Source: Nitratireductor aestuarii
GTDB lineage: Bacteria; Pseudomonadota; Alphaproteobacteria; Rhizobiales; Rhizobiaceae
Direction: 5' to 3'
DNA length: 64,000 nt
NCBI RefSeq assembly: GCF_014641695.1
Contig: NZ_BMIF01000011.1
Location: forward strand, 62,001 to 126,000
Shown: piece by piece, positions 15,868 through 26,221 of the stretch
Layout: every line of letters begins with the position of its first letter
Numbering within the stretch: position 1 is the first letter of the stretch
Notes under the pieces: model-generated
Database searches by the model: none
Seen by the model: the letters and a program-made list of their open reading frames with translations, nothing else
What the model was told of the DNA's origin: nothing
Position numbers and translations under genes: made by a program

Positions 15868-17596
15868 TCAACTTTGCTCCGCTTGTCCTTCCGGTCCGTT
15901 CAATCACCCCACCGCTTACCGGAAGCGAGACATGAACCTTCGTTCCCGCTCCCGGAGCACTTTCGATGCTCATACTTCCACCGCTAGCCTGCACAAGTCC
16001 GTCGACCAGCGATAGCCCCAGCCCCGTGCCCTGGCTCGAATGAGCATTCTTCACCTGGGTGAAGGGTTTGCCAAGCCGGGCAAGATCTTCCGGCGCAATT
16101 CCGATGCCCGTGTCGCTGACGGTCAGGTGCAGACGCTGCGCGCGCTGGCGAATTGCCAGCCGCACGCTGCCCTCCGGCGTAAACTTTACCGCATTTGACA
16201 GCAGGTTGATGAGAATCTGCTGCAGCGCGCGGCGGTCACAGTGAACCGTTCCGATCCGCTCGTCGAGATCGAGTTCCAGCTTCACTGCCTTGGCGTTGGC
16301 TTCACGCGACACGATTGCAAGCGTCAGCTTTGCAGCCTCATCCAGACGGAACTCCTCCACCTCACCCTCATATGTTCCCGCCCGCATCTTGGAAACATCC
16401 AGCACGGCGTTCACCACGTTGAGCAGATGGCTGCTCGCCTCATTGATCAGCGTCACGTATTCACGCTGCTTGGCATTGGCGAACGGGCCGAACATCTCGT
16501 TCACCAGCACATCTGAAAAACCTGCAATCGCATTGAGCGGCGTCTTCAGCTCATGGCTCACGGAAGCCAGCAGATGGTCACGAAGCTCAACGGCTTCCTT
16601 CACCTCCCGCTTCGCATCCGCCAGCGCGTTCTCAAGTTGAGATGAAGCCTCGTCATCCCGCAGGACGACGACGATCTCGCCTCCCTCGTTCATCGCCATA
16701 TCGGCGAAAAACGCACGGTAGCCCGCCTCGGCCGGAACCCGAATGCGCAGGCGCAGTCCCTTCACAGCCTTTCCATCGCGAACATCTGCAACGGCCGAGA
16801 GGTAGCCTACCCGATCGGAGACGAGCACGCGCTCGAAGAAGCCGGTACCAACCAGCAGCTCAGGCTCGACGCCCAGGGCAGCCTTGGCACGCGCCGTGGC
16901 GGACATCACCTCGCCATTGGTCTGCAGCCGGAGAATGATCGCCCCTGCCGCAACAACCACCGCATCCGCGCTGCCTGCCTGCACTTCTTCAGAAGCCTCA
17001 GGCTCTTCTACAGCCGGGAAACGGATTGCAAGCAGCAGGCCATAGAAGAGCGGCGTCAGCCAGCTCCAGGCGGATGGGGCAACCTGCGGAACAAGGGAAA
17101 CAAGAACAACAGAAACCAGCGCAGCAACCGCAGCAGCACCTACGCCCCAGATCAGCGCACGACGCTCCCGCGCAACCCAGCCGGCCTCGATCGCAAGAGC
17201 TCCAAGCAGAACCGTAAACGGAGACGTCAGTCCACCACCGAGCGCGATCATCGTGGCAATGCCAGCGCCGCCGGCACAAAGGCCCATTACTTCCGCGATA
17301 CGGCGCTTACCCGTCGAGCAAAGTACGGCTGCGGCCGCCAGCAAGAGTGCGATGCTCAGAGCCAGACCAGCAATTGCACCTGGCACTTCGCCGAGGTGGC
17401 TTACGATCTGGGCCGTTCCAATGACAAAGACTGCCGGAGCACAGAACAGCACCTGCAAAAGACGCTTCTGGCAAACACGTTCACCCTCTTCCGCAACGGA
17501 AGGGTGCAGCAGCCTCTCGCAGAAGGCGCTGGTTGCCTGAAATCGGTCTTGCAGAATGGAGCTTTGAGTACTCAACTGGACGCGCTCTGTTTTCAT
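15827..17596 (-). CDS. Membrane-bound PAS sensor histidine kinase
   Basis: The 589-residue protein has about five to six membrane segments between residues 45 and 195. A PAS-like region follows (about 215-315, from IILRLQTNGEVMSATARAKAA). The HisKA domain has the phosphoacceptor motif SVSHELKTPLNAIAGFSDVL, and the HATPase domain shows LINLLSNAVKFTPEG, DTGIGI and GTGLGLSLV. All kinase boxes look intact. No response regulator gene lies beside it, so it probably signals to a distant partner or a phosphotransfer protein. Overlap with the peptidoglycan-binding gene hints at an envelope-related signal, which is inference. Confidence 0.9.
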   Translation of the reverse strand: MKTERVQLSTQSSILQDRFQATSAFCERLLHPSVAEEGERVCQKRLLQVLFCAPAVFVIGTAQIVSHLGEVPGAIAGLALSIALLLAAAAVLCSTGKRRIAEVMGLCAGGAGIATMIALGGGLTSPFTVLLGALAIEAGWVARERRALIWGVGAAAVAALVSVVLVSLVPQVAPSAWSWLTPLFYGLLLAIRFPAVEEPEASEEVQAGSADAVVVAAGAIILRLQTNGEVMSATARAKAALGVEPELLVGTGFFERVLVSDRVGYLSAVADVRDGKAVKGLRLRIRVPAEAGYRAFFADMAMNEGGEIVVVLRDDEASSQLENALADAKREVKEAVELRDHLLASVSHELKTPLNAIAGFSDVLVNEMFGPFANAKQREYVTLINEASSHLLNVVNAVLDVSKMRAGTYEGEVEEFRLDEAAKLTLAIVSREANAKAVKLELDLDERIGTVHCDRRALQQILINLLSNAVKFTPEGSVRLAIRQRAQRLHLTVSDTGIGIAPEDLARLGKPFTQVKNAHSSQGTGLGLSLVDGLVQASGGSMSIESAPGAGTKVHVSLPVSGGVIERTGRTSGAKLSGEWNEVPYRKTA

Positions 17597-17835
17597 TGAG
17601 GCAGTTTCTTACCTGCCGACCCTCGCATCGAGCACTTAAGGAAAGGGTAAAAATCGGGGCCGGGTGGCGGTCGAGCGTCCAAATTTTGCCGCCGGATTGT
17701 TGCCATGGTTAACAAACGGTCGACCCGACAAGGCCTTGATGAATCGGGAGAAACCTTGCGTTAACGGAATGCAAGAAGATCGGGCGTAAAAGAACCGGAC
17801 GGCACTCCGTGTGCCGGGTCGTTCGAGGTTTGATT

Positions 17836-18168
17836 ATGGGTTTTCTGCTTCGCTGCTGCTTCTGGATCGGGCTCGCCCTGCTCTTCATCCCGATCGGGAC
17901 AGGCGACGGCGAATCTCCATCGGTCAACCCGATTCAGACGCTGATGGCGGCGCGCGATGCCATCGCCGACATCGCCTCCATCTGTGAGCGCCAGCCCATG
18001 GTCTGCGAGACGGCAACCGCCGCATTCCAGACGGTGCTTACCCGCGCCAGTGAAGGTATGCGCCTGGCTCAGCAGATGATCGACAACAGCGCGGCGGAAC
18101 CGGACGGCGAGCCTGCCGATGCCACCCCGCCCGCAGCCATCCCCGTTGAGGCGAGACCGAAGGGCTAG
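17836..18168 (+). CDS. DUF5330-type small exported protein (110 aa)
   Basis: The ATG at 17836 follows GAGG 7 bases upstream. An N-terminal hydrophobic segment (FLLRCCFWIGLALLFIPIG) may be a signal peptide or anchor. The next part, RDAIADIASICERQPMVCETATAAF, has two Cys spaced as in DUF5330 proteins, which in Hyphomicrobiales are often found next to sufE, as here. The function is unknown. The upstream 240 bp contain the divergent start region of the sensor kinase. Confidence 0.7.
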   Translation: MGFLLRCCFWIGLALLFIPIGTGDGESPSVNPIQTLMAARDAIADIASICERQPMVCETATAAFQTVLTRASEGMRLAQQMIDNSAAEPDGEPADATPPAAIPVEARPKG

Positions 18169-18230
18169 TCGCGCGCTACCCGCTGCATTTTTCCGTGACG
18201 TTTCAGTGCTCAATGTCTATATGAACGCCC

Positions 18231-18656
18231 ATGATGACAGACATTGACACCATCCGTGACAATTTCGCCTTCCTCGACGACTGGCAGGAGCGCTACCGCT
18301 ACATCATCGAGCTTGGCAACGACCTTCCTGCCTACCCGGAAGAAGCGCGCGACGAGCAGCACAAGGTGCGTGGCTGCGTAAGCCAGGTCTGGCTTCACAC
18401 CACGATTGGCGACGGTTCGGATCCCGAGATGAAATTCCTTGGCGATTCCGATGCGCACATTGTTCGCGGACTGGTCGCAATCATGCTCGCCCTGTTCTCC
18501 GGGCAGCGCGCAAGCCAGATCATGAAGATCGACGCCGAAGAGACGCTCCGCTCGCTGGGCCTCAACGAGCATCTGACACCGCAGCGCTCCAACGGCCTGC
18601 GTTCGATGATCCAGCGCATCAAGCACGAGGCCGCCTCGGCTCTCGCCACGGCCTGA
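18231..18656 (+). CDS. sufE: SufE family cysteine desulfuration protein
   Basis: SufE takes the persulfide sulfur from the desulfurase SufS and passes it to the SUF scaffold for Fe-S cluster assembly in the cytoplasm. The 141-residue product carries the family hallmark VRGCVSQVWL, whose Cys is the sulfur acceptor. It also has the usual N-terminal DNFAFLDDWQERYRYIIELG and C-terminal SLGLNEHLTPQRSNGL. Two ATG codons open the gene. The other suf genes are not nearby; a stand-alone sufE is usual in this order. Confidence 0.93.
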   Translation: MMTDIDTIRDNFAFLDDWQERYRYIIELGNDLPAYPEEARDEQHKVRGCVSQVWLHTTIGDGSDPEMKFLGDSDAHIVRGLVAIMLALFSGQRASQIMKIDAEETLRSLGLNEHLTPQRSNGLRSMIQRIKHEAASALATA

Positions 18657-18672
18657 TTCACCCTTAGAACGA

Positions 18673-18700
18673 AACAGGGCACCCGGTGGGATGCCCTGTT
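18673..18700. terminator. Bidirectional terminator between sufE and msrB
   Basis: AACAGGGCA (18673-18681) pairs perfectly with TGCCCTGTT (18692-18700) around a 10-base loop, and TTCTTG runs on from the right arm. It lies between two convergent genes and can serve both. Confidence 0.7.
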
Positions 18701-18721
18701 CTTGCTCCGTGAAACGACGGC

Positions 18722-19135
18722 CTACTCGTCGCGCTCTTCAAATGAAAGCGCCGTACCATTCATGCAGTAGCGCAGGCCCGTAGGCTGTGGTCCGTCGTTG
18801 AAGACGTGCCCCAGATGGGCCTCGCAATCCGCACACCGAACTTCGATGCGATGCATTCCGTACGACGTGTCTTCAGCAAGAGAAACAGCGTCCTGTTCGA
18901 CAGGAGCCCAGAAGCTCGGCCAGCCCGACCCGGAGTCGTATTTCGTCTCGGAGTCGAACAGGAGCTTTCCACAGCCGATGCAATAGTAGCGTCCCGGCTT
19001 CTTGTTATCCCAGTATGGCCCGGTGAATGCGCGTTCCGTACCGCCGCATCGCGTAACCTGATACTGTTCGGGAGTGAGCTGCTCGCGCCATTCCTGGTCG
19101 CTCTTCTGTACCTTTGATGCAGTCTCGTCGGACAT
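18722..19135 (-). CDS. msrB: Peptide-methionine (R)-S-oxide reductase MsrB
   Basis: MsrB reduces the R epimer of methionine sulfoxide in oxidised proteins. The start at 19135 (MSDETASKV) has a GGAGG ribosome site, so the longer frame is rejected. Zinc-binding CxxC pairs are visible in [10 protein letters not shown] and [11 protein letters not shown]. The signature SGSGWPSFW is present, and the catalytic Cys is in [13 protein letters not shown]. Length 137 aa is standard. It is a single gene, convergent with sufE. Confidence 0.95.
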   Translation of the reverse strand: MSDETASKVQKSDQEWREQLTPEQYQVTRCGGTERAFTGPYWDNKKPGRYYCIGCGKLLFDSETKYDSGSGWPSFWAPVEQDAVSLAEDTSYGMHRIEVRCADCEAHLGHVFNDGPQPTGLRYCMNGTALSFEERDE

Positions 19136-19348
19136 CAGGGTGCCTCCTTTTTGTCCTCCACACATAGGTAATCAGACGTACTTTGTCAGCTTCACCATTA
19201 TAAAAATCATGGCACTTTTCGTGAATAACGATCCTTTGAGTCCGGTTTGCCTTGCCCCCGGGGGATCGTCCGTTTATCCATTTCGCAGCAATTTCTTGGG
19301 AGAGACCTTCCATTTCTAACGTGGAAAGGTCGGAAAGGGACAGCGATA

Positions 19349-21700
19349 GTGCATCAGGAATGGGTTACCTTAACCGTACTGTTCTTGCCGTTCGTGGGAG
19401 CATTACTGGCCCCGTTTCTCACCCGCTTCCTGAACCATCAGGCAGCCTGGCCACTCGCAATCGTTCCCGCCCTCTGCTTCCTTCATTTCACCGGTTTCAT
19501 CGGCACCGTCTCCTCTGGCCAAACCGTCACGGGCGGCTATCCCTGGTTTGAGTCACTTGATGTCGATTTCTCGTGGTTGATTGACGGCTTGTCCCTCACC
19601 TTCGCACTGCTGGTGACGGGCATCGGCACCTTGATCGTGCTCTATGCCGGCGGCTATCTGAAGGGTCATCCGCATCTGGGCCGCTTCTTCTCCTTCATCC
19701 TGCTTTTCATGGGTGCGATGCAGGGCCTCGTCGTCTCTGACTCTTTCCTGATGCTCTTCGTGTTCTGGGAACTGACGTCCATCACGTCCTTCCTCCTGAT
19801 CGGCTTCGATCACGCCCGCGAAGCTTCCCGCCGCGCAGCGATCCAGGCGCTGATGGTTACCGGCCTTGGCGGTCTTTCGCTCCTGGCAGGCCTGCTCCTG
19901 ATCTGGAACATCACTGGCGCGAACGCCCTTTCCACGCTTCTGGAACAGGGCTCAGCACTGCGTGACGCGCCGCTCTACCTCGCTGCCCTGCTGCTCATCC
20001 TCGGCGGCGCCTTCACCAAGTCGGCGCAGTTTCCGCTGCACTTCTGGCTTCCGAACGCGATGGAAGCGCCAACACCGGTTTCGGCCTACCTGCATTCAGC
20101 CACCATGGTGAAGGCCGGCGTCTACCTGTTGATGCGCCTCAATCCGGTTATGGGCGATACCGTGGCATGGGAGACGATCCTGCCGCTCTTTGGTGGCGCT
20201 ACCCTCCTCGTAGGAGCGCTGCTCGGCATCCGCCAGACTGACCTGAAGCTGATGCTCGCCTACACCACGGTCGCCTCGCTCGGCCTGCTGGTCATGCTGA
20301 CGGGCTTCGGCTCGGAAACCGCCATTGAAGCGGCGGTCCTCTATCTGGTCGCCCATGCGATGTTCAAGGGCGCGCTCTTCATGGTCGCCGGCATCATCGA
20401 CCACGAGACCGGCACGCGTGACGTCCGCAAGCTCGGCGGCATCGGCAAGGCCATGCCCATCACCTTCGCCGCTGCCGTCCTTGCCGCCTGCTCCATGGGC
20501 GGACTGCCACCCTTCGCAGGCTTCCTCGCCAAGGAAGAGATCTATGCAGGCCTTGGCTTCGCAAACGGCTGGACCATCCTGCTCACCATCGTCGCCTTCA
20601 TCGGCAACGCCTTGATGTTTGCCCTCGGCTTCGCGGTGGCGCTGAAGCCCTTCACCGGCGAAAAGGTCGAAACGCCGAAGAAACCCCACGAAGGCCCAGC
20701 TCTCCTCTGGCTCGGTCCCGTTGTACTCGCCGCTCTCGGCCTCGTCTTCGCGCTCCTCTCCACGTTCAGCCACGGCATCATCTCCACGCCAATGGCGAGC
20801 GCCGTCGCCGGAGAGCCGGTGAGCGTTTCGATTTCGGTCATCCCGCACATCGGGCTGCCGCTTCTCCTGTCGCTGCTGACAGTTGCACTCGGCGTGATCA
20901 TCTTCATCCGCCTCACCTCGGCACGCGAAGCCATGGCGTCCACCCTGCAGGCCATTGGCTGGGGCCCGGACCGCGGGTTTGATCAGGCGATCCGCGGCAT
21001 CATCCGCCTGTCGGCCCTGGTCACCAATCGCTTCCAGAACGGTCGTCTGGAATTCTATCTTACAGCTACCCTGGGCCTCCTCGCCGCCTCCATTCTCATC
21101 CCGATGATCGCCCTGGGCGAACTCCCCGTTCTGCCTGACTTCCCGGACCTGCGCTTCTACGAATGGGCGGTATTCCTCATCGCTGGCATTGGCCTTGCCG
21201 CGGTGCTCTGGGCGCGGGATCGCCTGACTGCGGTGGTCTCGCTCGGCATCCAGGGCTTTGCGGTCGCCATGCTCTTCATGCTCTTCGGCGCACCGGACCT
21301 TTCCTTCACCCAGTTCATGGTGGAGACGCTTTCGGTCGTCATCCTTGCGCTGGTGCTGACCCGCCTCAATCTGCAGCCGTCAGACCATCGTCCGCTGGGC
21401 CAGAAGCTCCTCGACGTCACCATCGCCTCGTTCTGTGGCGCCGGCCTCGGCCTGCTGCTCCTGCGCGTGACCCAGGTGCCCTTCAACGCCGGGCTCAGCG
21501 ACTTCTACGCGCAATATTCCCGCGTCATCGCCCACGGCCGCAACGTCGTGAACGTCATCATCGTCGACTTCCGCGGTCTGGATACTCTGGGCGAGATCTC
21601 CGTGGTGATGATCACGGGACTGGCGATCCTCGCCCTGATCCGTGTCGCTACGCCGAGGTCGACCAAGACCGCGGCTCCAGCCAAGAAGAGCGAGGCCTGA
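19349..21700 (+). CDS. mrpA: Mrp antiporter subunit A
   Basis: MrpA is the largest membrane subunit of the multi-subunit Na+(K+)/H+ antiporter and is related to complex I NuoL. The GTG start at 19349 has an upstream GGGA and begins at the first hydrophobic segment; earlier in-frame codons lack support. The protein (783 aa) has many membrane helices and the conserved stretch [20 protein letters not shown]. It also has Lys/His residues in [12 protein letters not shown] and an MrpA C-terminal region with [28 protein letters not shown]. MrpB is separate here and not fused as in the PhaAB type. First gene of a seven-gene operon. Confidence 0.93.
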   Translation: MHQEWVTLTVLFLPFVGALLAPFLTRFLNHQAAWPLAIVPALCFLHFTGFIGTVSSGQTVTGGYPWFESLDVDFSWLIDGLSLTFALLVTGIGTLIVLYAGGYLKGHPHLGRFFSFILLFMGAMQGLVVSDSFLMLFVFWELTSITSFLLIGFDHAREASRRAAIQALMVTGLGGLSLLAGLLLIWNITGANALSTLLEQGSALRDAPLYLAALLLILGGAFTKSAQFPLHFWLPNAMEAPTPVSAYLHSATMVKAGVYLLMRLNPVMGDTVAWETILPLFGGATLLVGALLGIRQTDLKLMLAYTTVASLGLLVMLTGFGSETAIEAAVLYLVAHAMFKGALFMVAGIIDHETGTRDVRKLGGIGKAMPITFAAAVLAACSMGGLPPFAGFLAKEEIYAGLGFANGWTILLTIVAFIGNALMFALGFAVALKPFTGEKVETPKKPHEGPALLWLGPVVLAALGLVFALLSTFSHGIISTPMASAVAGEPVSVSISVIPHIGLPLLLSLLTVALGVIIFIRLTSAREAMASTLQAIGWGPDRGFDQAIRGIIRLSALVTNRFQNGRLEFYLTATLGLLAASILIPMIALGELPVLPDFPDLRFYEWAVFLIAGIGLAAVLWARDRLTAVVSLGIQGFAVAMLFMLFGAPDLSFTQFMVETLSVVILALVLTRLNLQPSDHRPLGQKLLDVTIASFCGAGLGLLLLRVTQVPFNAGLSDFYAQYSRVIAHGRNVVNVIIVDFRGLDTLGEISVVMITGLAILALIRVATPRSTKTAAPAKKSEA

Positions 21701-21701
21701 G

Positions 21702-22121
21702 ATGCAGACGCTGATCTTCAGAACCGCCGCCCCCTACATCTCCAGCCTGATGGTTCTGTTCTCCATCTTTGTAACGCTGCGAGGCCACAACGAACCGGGC
21801 GGCGGCTTCATCGGCGGCCTGATCGCAGCCTCAGCCGCAGCAGTCTATGGAATAGCCTACGGCGTTCCGGCCGTCCGCAAGGCGCTCTATTTCCACCCCA
21901 TGGCTATTGCCGGTAGCGGGTTGATGCTGAGCGCCCTTTCCGGCGTCTTTTCCATCTTCCACGGCGTGCCCCTGATGACCGGCGTTTGGGGGTCCTTCGG
22001 GTTCCTCGGCGCAACGGTCGACATCGCCACCGTCGTCACTTTTGACCTAGGGGTCTACCTGGTGGTTCTCGGGTCCTTCACATCAATTGCGCTTGCGCTT
22101 GAGGAAAGGGAGGACGGCTGA
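21702..22121 (+). CDS. mrpB: Mrp antiporter subunit B
   Basis: The ATG at 21702 lies two bases after the mrpA stop. The 139-residue product has four membrane segments and the MrpB/MnhB signature [20 protein letters not shown]. It is a structural subunit of the Mrp cation/proton antiporter. Its stop overlaps the mrpC start (TGATG), so translation is coupled. Confidence 0.92.
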   Translation: MQTLIFRTAAPYISSLMVLFSIFVTLRGHNEPGGGFIGGLIAASAAAVYGIAYGVPAVRKALYFHPMAIAGSGLMLSALSGVFSIFHGVPLMTGVWGSFGFLGATVDIATVVTFDLGVYLVVLGSFTSIALALEEREDG

Positions 22122-22498
22122 TGGACCTCATCTTCACGCTTACCGTTGCGGTATTCTTCACCGTCGGCTTCTACCTGATGTTGTCGCGGCACAACATCCG
22201 CATCCTGATCGGCATCGCGATCTTCGGCAACGCGGTGAACCTCACCATCTTCACCGCTGGCCGGATCACCCGCCTTGCCCCGCCGATCATCCCCATTGAC
22301 GCCGACGCACTGGCCGCCGGAACCGCCAATCCCCTGCCTCAGGCTCTCATCCTGACGGCTATCGTCATTTCCTTCTCCTTCTTTGCCTTCCTTCTCGTCC
22401 TCGCCTTCCGCACCTATCAGGAGCTTGGCACCGACGACACGGACGACATGCGTGTCGCCGAACCGAAGAACGAAGGCCTTCCGCCCCTTGGATACTGA
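22121..22498 (+). CDS. mrpC: Mrp antiporter subunit C
   Basis: The 125-residue protein resembles NuoK of complex I. It has three membrane segments and the typical stretch LSRHNIRILIGIAIFGNAVNL, then ALILTAIVISFSFFAF. It is part of the Mrp antiporter. The start overlaps the mrpB stop by one base, and mrpD follows after 8 bp. Confidence 0.92.
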   Translation: MDLIFTLTVAVFFTVGFYLMLSRHNIRILIGIAIFGNAVNLTIFTAGRITRLAPPIIPIDADALAAGTANPLPQALILTAIVISFSFFAFLLVLAFRTYQELGTDDTDDMRVAEPKNEGLPPLGY

Positions 22499-22506
22499 GC
22501 GTCTGC

Positions 22507-24060
22507 ATGGCCATTGAACATAGTTCCGTAGATCTGTCTGACGCGATGATCCTCGAGCCGACCGCGCTCGCTGACTGGATCATTACAGCGCCGGTCATCA
22601 TCCCGCTCATCGCAGGTGCCCTGCTGCTGATGATCCGGCACGAAACGCGCTTTCACGCCGGCATTGCGATCGGCGCGCTCCTTCTCGCCCTGCTCGGGCA
22701 CATTGGGCTTCTTGCGCGTGTCCTGGAAACCGGCCCGCTCACGATGACCATGGGTCGCTGGCTACCGCCTTTTGGTATCTCGTTCACGGCGGATGTGCTC
22801 GGCGCCTCGATGGGCCTGGCGGCGACGCTCTCAGCCCTCGTCTGTGCCCTTTACTCCCTCACCGACATCGGCGCGAGAGGACGACGCTACGGCTTCTATG
22901 GCTTCCTGATGCTCATGATGGCAGGCGTCAACGGCGCCTTCATCACGGGCGACATCTTCAATCTCTACGTCTGGTTCGAAGTCTTCCTCATCTCGTCCTT
23001 CGGCCTGCTGGTTTTAGGCTCAGAACGTCGGCAGCTTGACGGCGCTACCAAATACGCGATCCTGAACCTCCTCGGCACGACGCTTTTCCTCACCGCCACT
23101 GCCCTGCTCTATGGCGCGCTCGGTACGCTCAACATGGCGGATATCGCCCGCGTGATGCCCGAGGTGCAGGATTCCATTCCGGCCGGAACGCTCGCCACGC
23201 TCTTCTTCTTCGCCTTTGCCATGAAGGCCGCCGCCTTTCCGGTCAACTTCTGGCTGCCAGCCTCGTACCACACCCCCCGCATCGCTGCTGCGGCCCTGTT
23301 CGGTGGTGTGCTGACCAAGATTGGCGTCTACGCCCTGCTGCGCACCTTCGGCATGCTGATGCCCGACCAACTGACGCTGCTCTCGACCCTGATCGCCTGG
23401 GTCGCCGCCGCGACCATGATCATCGGCGTGATGGGAGCTCTCGCCCAGACGGATCTGCGCCGCATCCTCGGGTTCGTGGTGATCTCCGGCGTCGGCACGA
23501 TGATGGCGGGCCTTGCGCTCGGCTCGGTCGAAGGCTTCTCCGGCGCGATCTTCTACGCCTTCCACTCGATCCTCGTGATGACCGCGCTCTATCTTCTGGC
23601 AGGCGTCATGAACGGACTGGCCGGCACCTATTCGCTGCGCACGCTTTCCGGCCTCTACACATCCCACCCGCTGGTAGCGGCCTTCGCCTTCCTTCTGTTC
23701 CTCGCCGTCTCTGGCCTGCCCCCGGCATCCGGACTCTGGCCAAAGGTGATGCTGATCCGCGCGTCGATCGATGGTGGCGCACCATGGCTCGCATTCGCCA
23801 TCCTGCTGTCTAGCCTGCTCACGATGCTAGCCCTTGGCCGCGTCTTCCTCCTGGCCGTCTGGCGCCCCGCCGTTGAACCGTCGACCGCCATGGTCGTCTC
23901 ACCTGGGATTGGGTATGCCGCGCTCCTGGTGCTTGCTGTGCCAATCGTGTGGATGGGCGTCTATCCCGAACCCTTCGCGAATGTGGCGACCAAAGCGGCA
24001 GCCGGCCTCACCGACACGTCTGCCTATATCCGGAGCGTCTTCCCGGAGGTTGTCCAATGA
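22507..24060 (+). CDS. mrpD: Mrp antiporter subunit D
   Basis: MrpD is a NuoM/NuoN-like proton-channel subunit of the Mrp antiporter. The 517-residue product has about 14 membrane helices, with conserved elements ITGDIFNLYVWFEVFLISSF (helix with Glu), MKAAAFPVNFWLPASYHTP and GVLTKIGVYALLRTFG (Lys). Length fits the family. It lies between mrpC and mrpE and overlaps mrpE by 4 bp (ATGA). Confidence 0.93.
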   Translation: MAIEHSSVDLSDAMILEPTALADWIITAPVIIPLIAGALLLMIRHETRFHAGIAIGALLLALLGHIGLLARVLETGPLTMTMGRWLPPFGISFTADVLGASMGLAATLSALVCALYSLTDIGARGRRYGFYGFLMLMMAGVNGAFITGDIFNLYVWFEVFLISSFGLLVLGSERRQLDGATKYAILNLLGTTLFLTATALLYGALGTLNMADIARVMPEVQDSIPAGTLATLFFFAFAMKAAAFPVNFWLPASYHTPRIAAAALFGGVLTKIGVYALLRTFGMLMPDQLTLLSTLIAWVAAATMIIGVMGALAQTDLRRILGFVVISGVGTMMAGLALGSVEGFSGAIFYAFHSILVMTALYLLAGVMNGLAGTYSLRTLSGLYTSHPLVAAFAFLLFLAVSGLPPASGLWPKVMLIRASIDGGAPWLAFAILLSSLLTMLALGRVFLLAVWRPAVEPSTAMVVSPGIGYAALLVLAVPIVWMGVYPEPFANVATKAAAGLTDTSAYIRSVFPEVVQ

Positions 24061-24530
24061 GCACCTTCCTCGTCAATCTGATCCTGGCTCTCCTCTGGAC
24101 GGCTGTGACCGGATCGTTCTCCTTCGCCAACATGGTGTTCGGCTTCCTGCTTGCGGCTTTCATCATCTATCTCGTTCGCGAGCAGACCGGTGCCCGGTCC
24201 TACTTCGTCCATGCATCCCGCATCCTCGGCCTGGTGATCCTTTTCATCAAAGAGCTGGTGAAGTCGGCCTCCAAGGTCGCGCTCACCGTGCTCAAGCCGA
24301 ACATGGAGCTGAAACCGGGCTTCATTTCCTATGAGCTCAAGGTCACCAGCGACATGGAGATCACGCTGCTGGCAAATCTCATTACGCTCACGCCCGGCAC
24401 CCTTTCCGTTGATGTGTCGGAGGACCGCAAGCTCCTCTTCATTCACGCGCTGGACTGCAGCGATCCGGCCGCGATCCGTGCCGACATTGAAAACGGTTTC
24501 GAGCGCGCCATTCTGGAGGCATTCCGATGA
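24057..24530 (+). CDS. mrpE: Mrp antiporter subunit E
   Basis: The ATG overlaps the mrpD stop (ATGA). The 157-residue product has two N-terminal membrane segments and a soluble C-terminal domain with the MrpE signature [17 protein letters not shown], followed by LFIHALD. MrpE is needed for full antiporter activity or assembly. It overlaps mrpF by 4 bp. Confidence 0.92.
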   Translation: MSTFLVNLILALLWTAVTGSFSFANMVFGFLLAAFIIYLVREQTGARSYFVHASRILGLVILFIKELVKSASKVALTVLKPNMELKPGFISYELKVTSDMEITLLANLITLTPGTLSVDVSEDRKLLFIHALDCSDPAAIRADIENGFERAILEAFR

Positions 24531-24862
24531 ACGAGGCTGCAACCGGCTTCCTGGAGTTTGCGACCCTGATCGCGCTCGGCATCCTGTCCCTCGCCTTCCT
24601 GCTCACGGTGGCCCGCGTCATCCTTGGACCGGGCGTACCTGACCGCGTACTTGCGCTCGACATGCTCGTGGCGATTGCCATCGGCTTCATCGGTGTCATC
24701 GGCATCAGAACGGGCTTCACCATCTATCTCGATATCGCCATAGCGCTCGGCCTCGTGGGCTTCCTCACCACGGTAGCCTTTGCCCGTTTCATCATGAGCC
24801 GCCGCTACCGCCAGGACTATCAGGAAATTTCTGCCCGCCTGAACGCGAAGAGGCGTCCATGA
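24527..24862 (+). CDS. mrpF: Mrp antiporter subunit F
   Basis: The 111-residue protein has three membrane segments and the MrpF/MnhF core [20 protein letters not shown]. It starts within the mrpE stop (ATGA) and overlaps mrpG the same way. It is part of the Mrp cation/proton antiporter complex. Confidence 0.92.
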   Translation: MNEAATGFLEFATLIALGILSLAFLLTVARVILGPGVPDRVLALDMLVAIAIGFIGVIGIRTGFTIYLDIAIALGLVGFLTTVAFARFIMSRRYRQDYQEISARLNAKRRP

Positions 24863-25224
24863 CCGAGCTTTGGAACATCCTCGTCGGCCTTCTGGTCATC
24901 ATTGGCGCGCTCTTCACCCTCTTCGCGGCCATGGGCGTGCTGCGCTTTCCCGACCTTTACACGCGCATGCACGCGGCCTCCAAGGCTGGCGTCTTCGGCT
25001 CGGGGCTGATCCTCATTGGCCTTGCGATCCACGCCACGGACGTTGCCATGGCGTTGCGGGCGATCCTCGCTATCCTGTTCCTGATCCTCACCACGCCGAT
25101 ATCAGCGCATCTGCTCGCGAAGGCAGCCTATGGTGCAGGTTACCGCCCGTGGAAAGGCACTGCATGCGATGAGATGGCGCTCACACAAGAGCGTTCCGCG
25201 GGCAAGAAGAAGTCGAAGATCTAA
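24859..25224 (+). CDS. mrpG: Mrp antiporter subunit G
   Basis: The last gene of the Mrp operon encodes 121 residues with three membrane segments and the MrpG signature [20 protein letters not shown], then [18 protein letters not shown] basic C-terminal tail ends the protein. With this gene the full A-to-G set is present, so the antiporter should be complete. A hairpin follows 12 bp after the stop. Confidence 0.92.
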   Translation: MTELWNILVGLLVIIGALFTLFAAMGVLRFPDLYTRMHAASKAGVFGSGLILIGLAIHATDVAMALRAILAILFLILTTPISAHLLAKAAYGAGYRPWKGTACDEMALTQERSAGKKKSKI

Positions 25225-25236
25225 AAAGCGGCAGCT

Positions 25237-25255
25237 GGCGCCTTGAAGAGGCGCC
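25237..25255 (+). terminator. Hairpin after the mrp operon
   Basis: GGCGCCT (25237-25243) pairs perfectly with AGGCGCC (25249-25255) across five bases, 12 bp after the mrpG stop. The T-rich stretch that follows is weak, so it is a likely but imperfect intrinsic terminator. Confidence 0.5.
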
Positions 25256-25292
25256 TCGATGCTTTCTGGAAATCTGGATTTGAGAGCCTCGG

Positions 25293-25580
25293 TCAGCAGG
25301 AACTGGCATCGTTGCGAGCCAGGGTCTCGTAGGCCTGCTTCAGCGCTATGTGGCGGTTGAGATCGTAGCTCCAGTGCCGGCGGATGCCTCGCAGACGCTC
25401 CCGCTCAAGAAGTCTTCCCAGCCTGATGATGGTGATTTTTCGCTCTTCGCCCCGCTGAGCCATGGCATCCGCGAGGTCGATCCCGCACGTCAAAAACAGG
25501 GCAGCGTTCTGCCGCGCAGCGCTTACCCTGTACTCCTGTTGCCTGGTGAATTCATTTATCTCTTTGTATATGATATCCAT
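25293..25580 (-). CDS. Small conserved-looking hypothetical protein (95 aa)
   Basis: The ATG at 25580 has a good ribosome site (AAGGAGTAGGGG). The product is highly charged and helical, with ITIIRLGRLLERERLRGI and HWSYDLNRHIALKQAYETL as its most distinctive parts. I recall similar RERLKG...HWSYDLNRHIAL sequences in rhizobial small proteins but know no function. It is transcribed divergently from the DnaA-domain gene; the 107-bp gap between them holds both promoters. Confidence 0.65.
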   Translation of the reverse strand: MDIIYKEINEFTRQQEYRVSAARQNAALFLTCGIDLADAMAQRGEERKITIIRLGRLLERERLRGIRRHWSYDLNRHIALKQAYETLARNDASSC

Positions 25581-25687
25581 CCCCTACTCCTTGTTTATGA
25601 ATAGTAAGTTTGCAATACAACCATAGGTAGGGGACATATTCCCTCACACACGCTGTTCGAGAAAATAAAATCGTGAGGAGAATCAAA

Positions 25688-26221
25688 ATGCTACAAGAGC
25701 AGGACGGTTACGGTAGTTCTTTATTTGTTCACCTCGAATACGCATCAAGCTATAAGAATCCCATTCACTTGTGGAGGGTGCGTTCCGTGACAGCGATTGC
25801 GATGAGAGCGAATACCTGCGTTGCTCAGGCAGAAAACCCGCAGGAAAATCAACCGTCCACTACAACTTTTCCGAGAAAAATTAGCTCGGTTAATGATGAA
25901 CGGATTTCTGACATCTGCGAGTGTGTACTCGACATACTATCAGCTTTGTTTAACGTAAGCGGACGCGAACTACGGCAACCAGGCCGAACATCGACCAGCA
26001 TATCTCGTGTACGACAGATCGGCATGTACGTTACTCATGTAAACATGGGTCTGAGCATGGCCGAAGTGGGACGTGGCTTCGGGCGTGACAGAACGACGGT
26101 CATGCACGCCTGTCACCTGATCGAAGACATGCGCGACGACGCCGAGTTCGACCAGATCGTGCGCATGACCGAGCGCATCACGGCAATAGCATTCCGCCAA
26201 CAGCTGGGAGGTTCGGAATGA
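25688..26221 (+). CDS. DnaA domain IV-like helix-turn-helix protein (177 aa)
   Basis: The ATG at 25688 follows GTGAGGAGA. Residues about 85-170 match the DNA-binding C-terminal domain of the replication initiator DnaA (SRVRQIGMYVTHVNMGLSMAEVGRGFG, then RDRTTVMHACHLIED). The DnaA signature RDHTTV appears as RDRTTV. There is no AAA+ ATPase domain, so the protein cannot act as an initiator on its own. It may bind DnaA-box-like DNA as a regulator of transcription or replication. It overlaps the DUF6456 gene by 4 bp (ATGA), a pairing that I recall from other Hyphomicrobiales. Confidence 0.85.
   Translation: MLQEQDGYGSSLFVHLEYASSYKNPIHLWRVRSVTAIAMRANTCVAQAENPQENQPSTTTFPRKISSVNDERISDICECVLDILSALFNVSGRELRQPGRTSTSISRVRQIGMYVTHVNMGLSMAEVGRGFGRDRTTVMHACHLIEDMRDDAEFDQIVRMTERITAIAFRQQLGGSE

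Noticed and set aside
17636-17650. TTAA-N7-GTAA near the sensor kinase start as a CtrA site
   Set aside because: One half-site is mismatched and such patterns are common; no further support.
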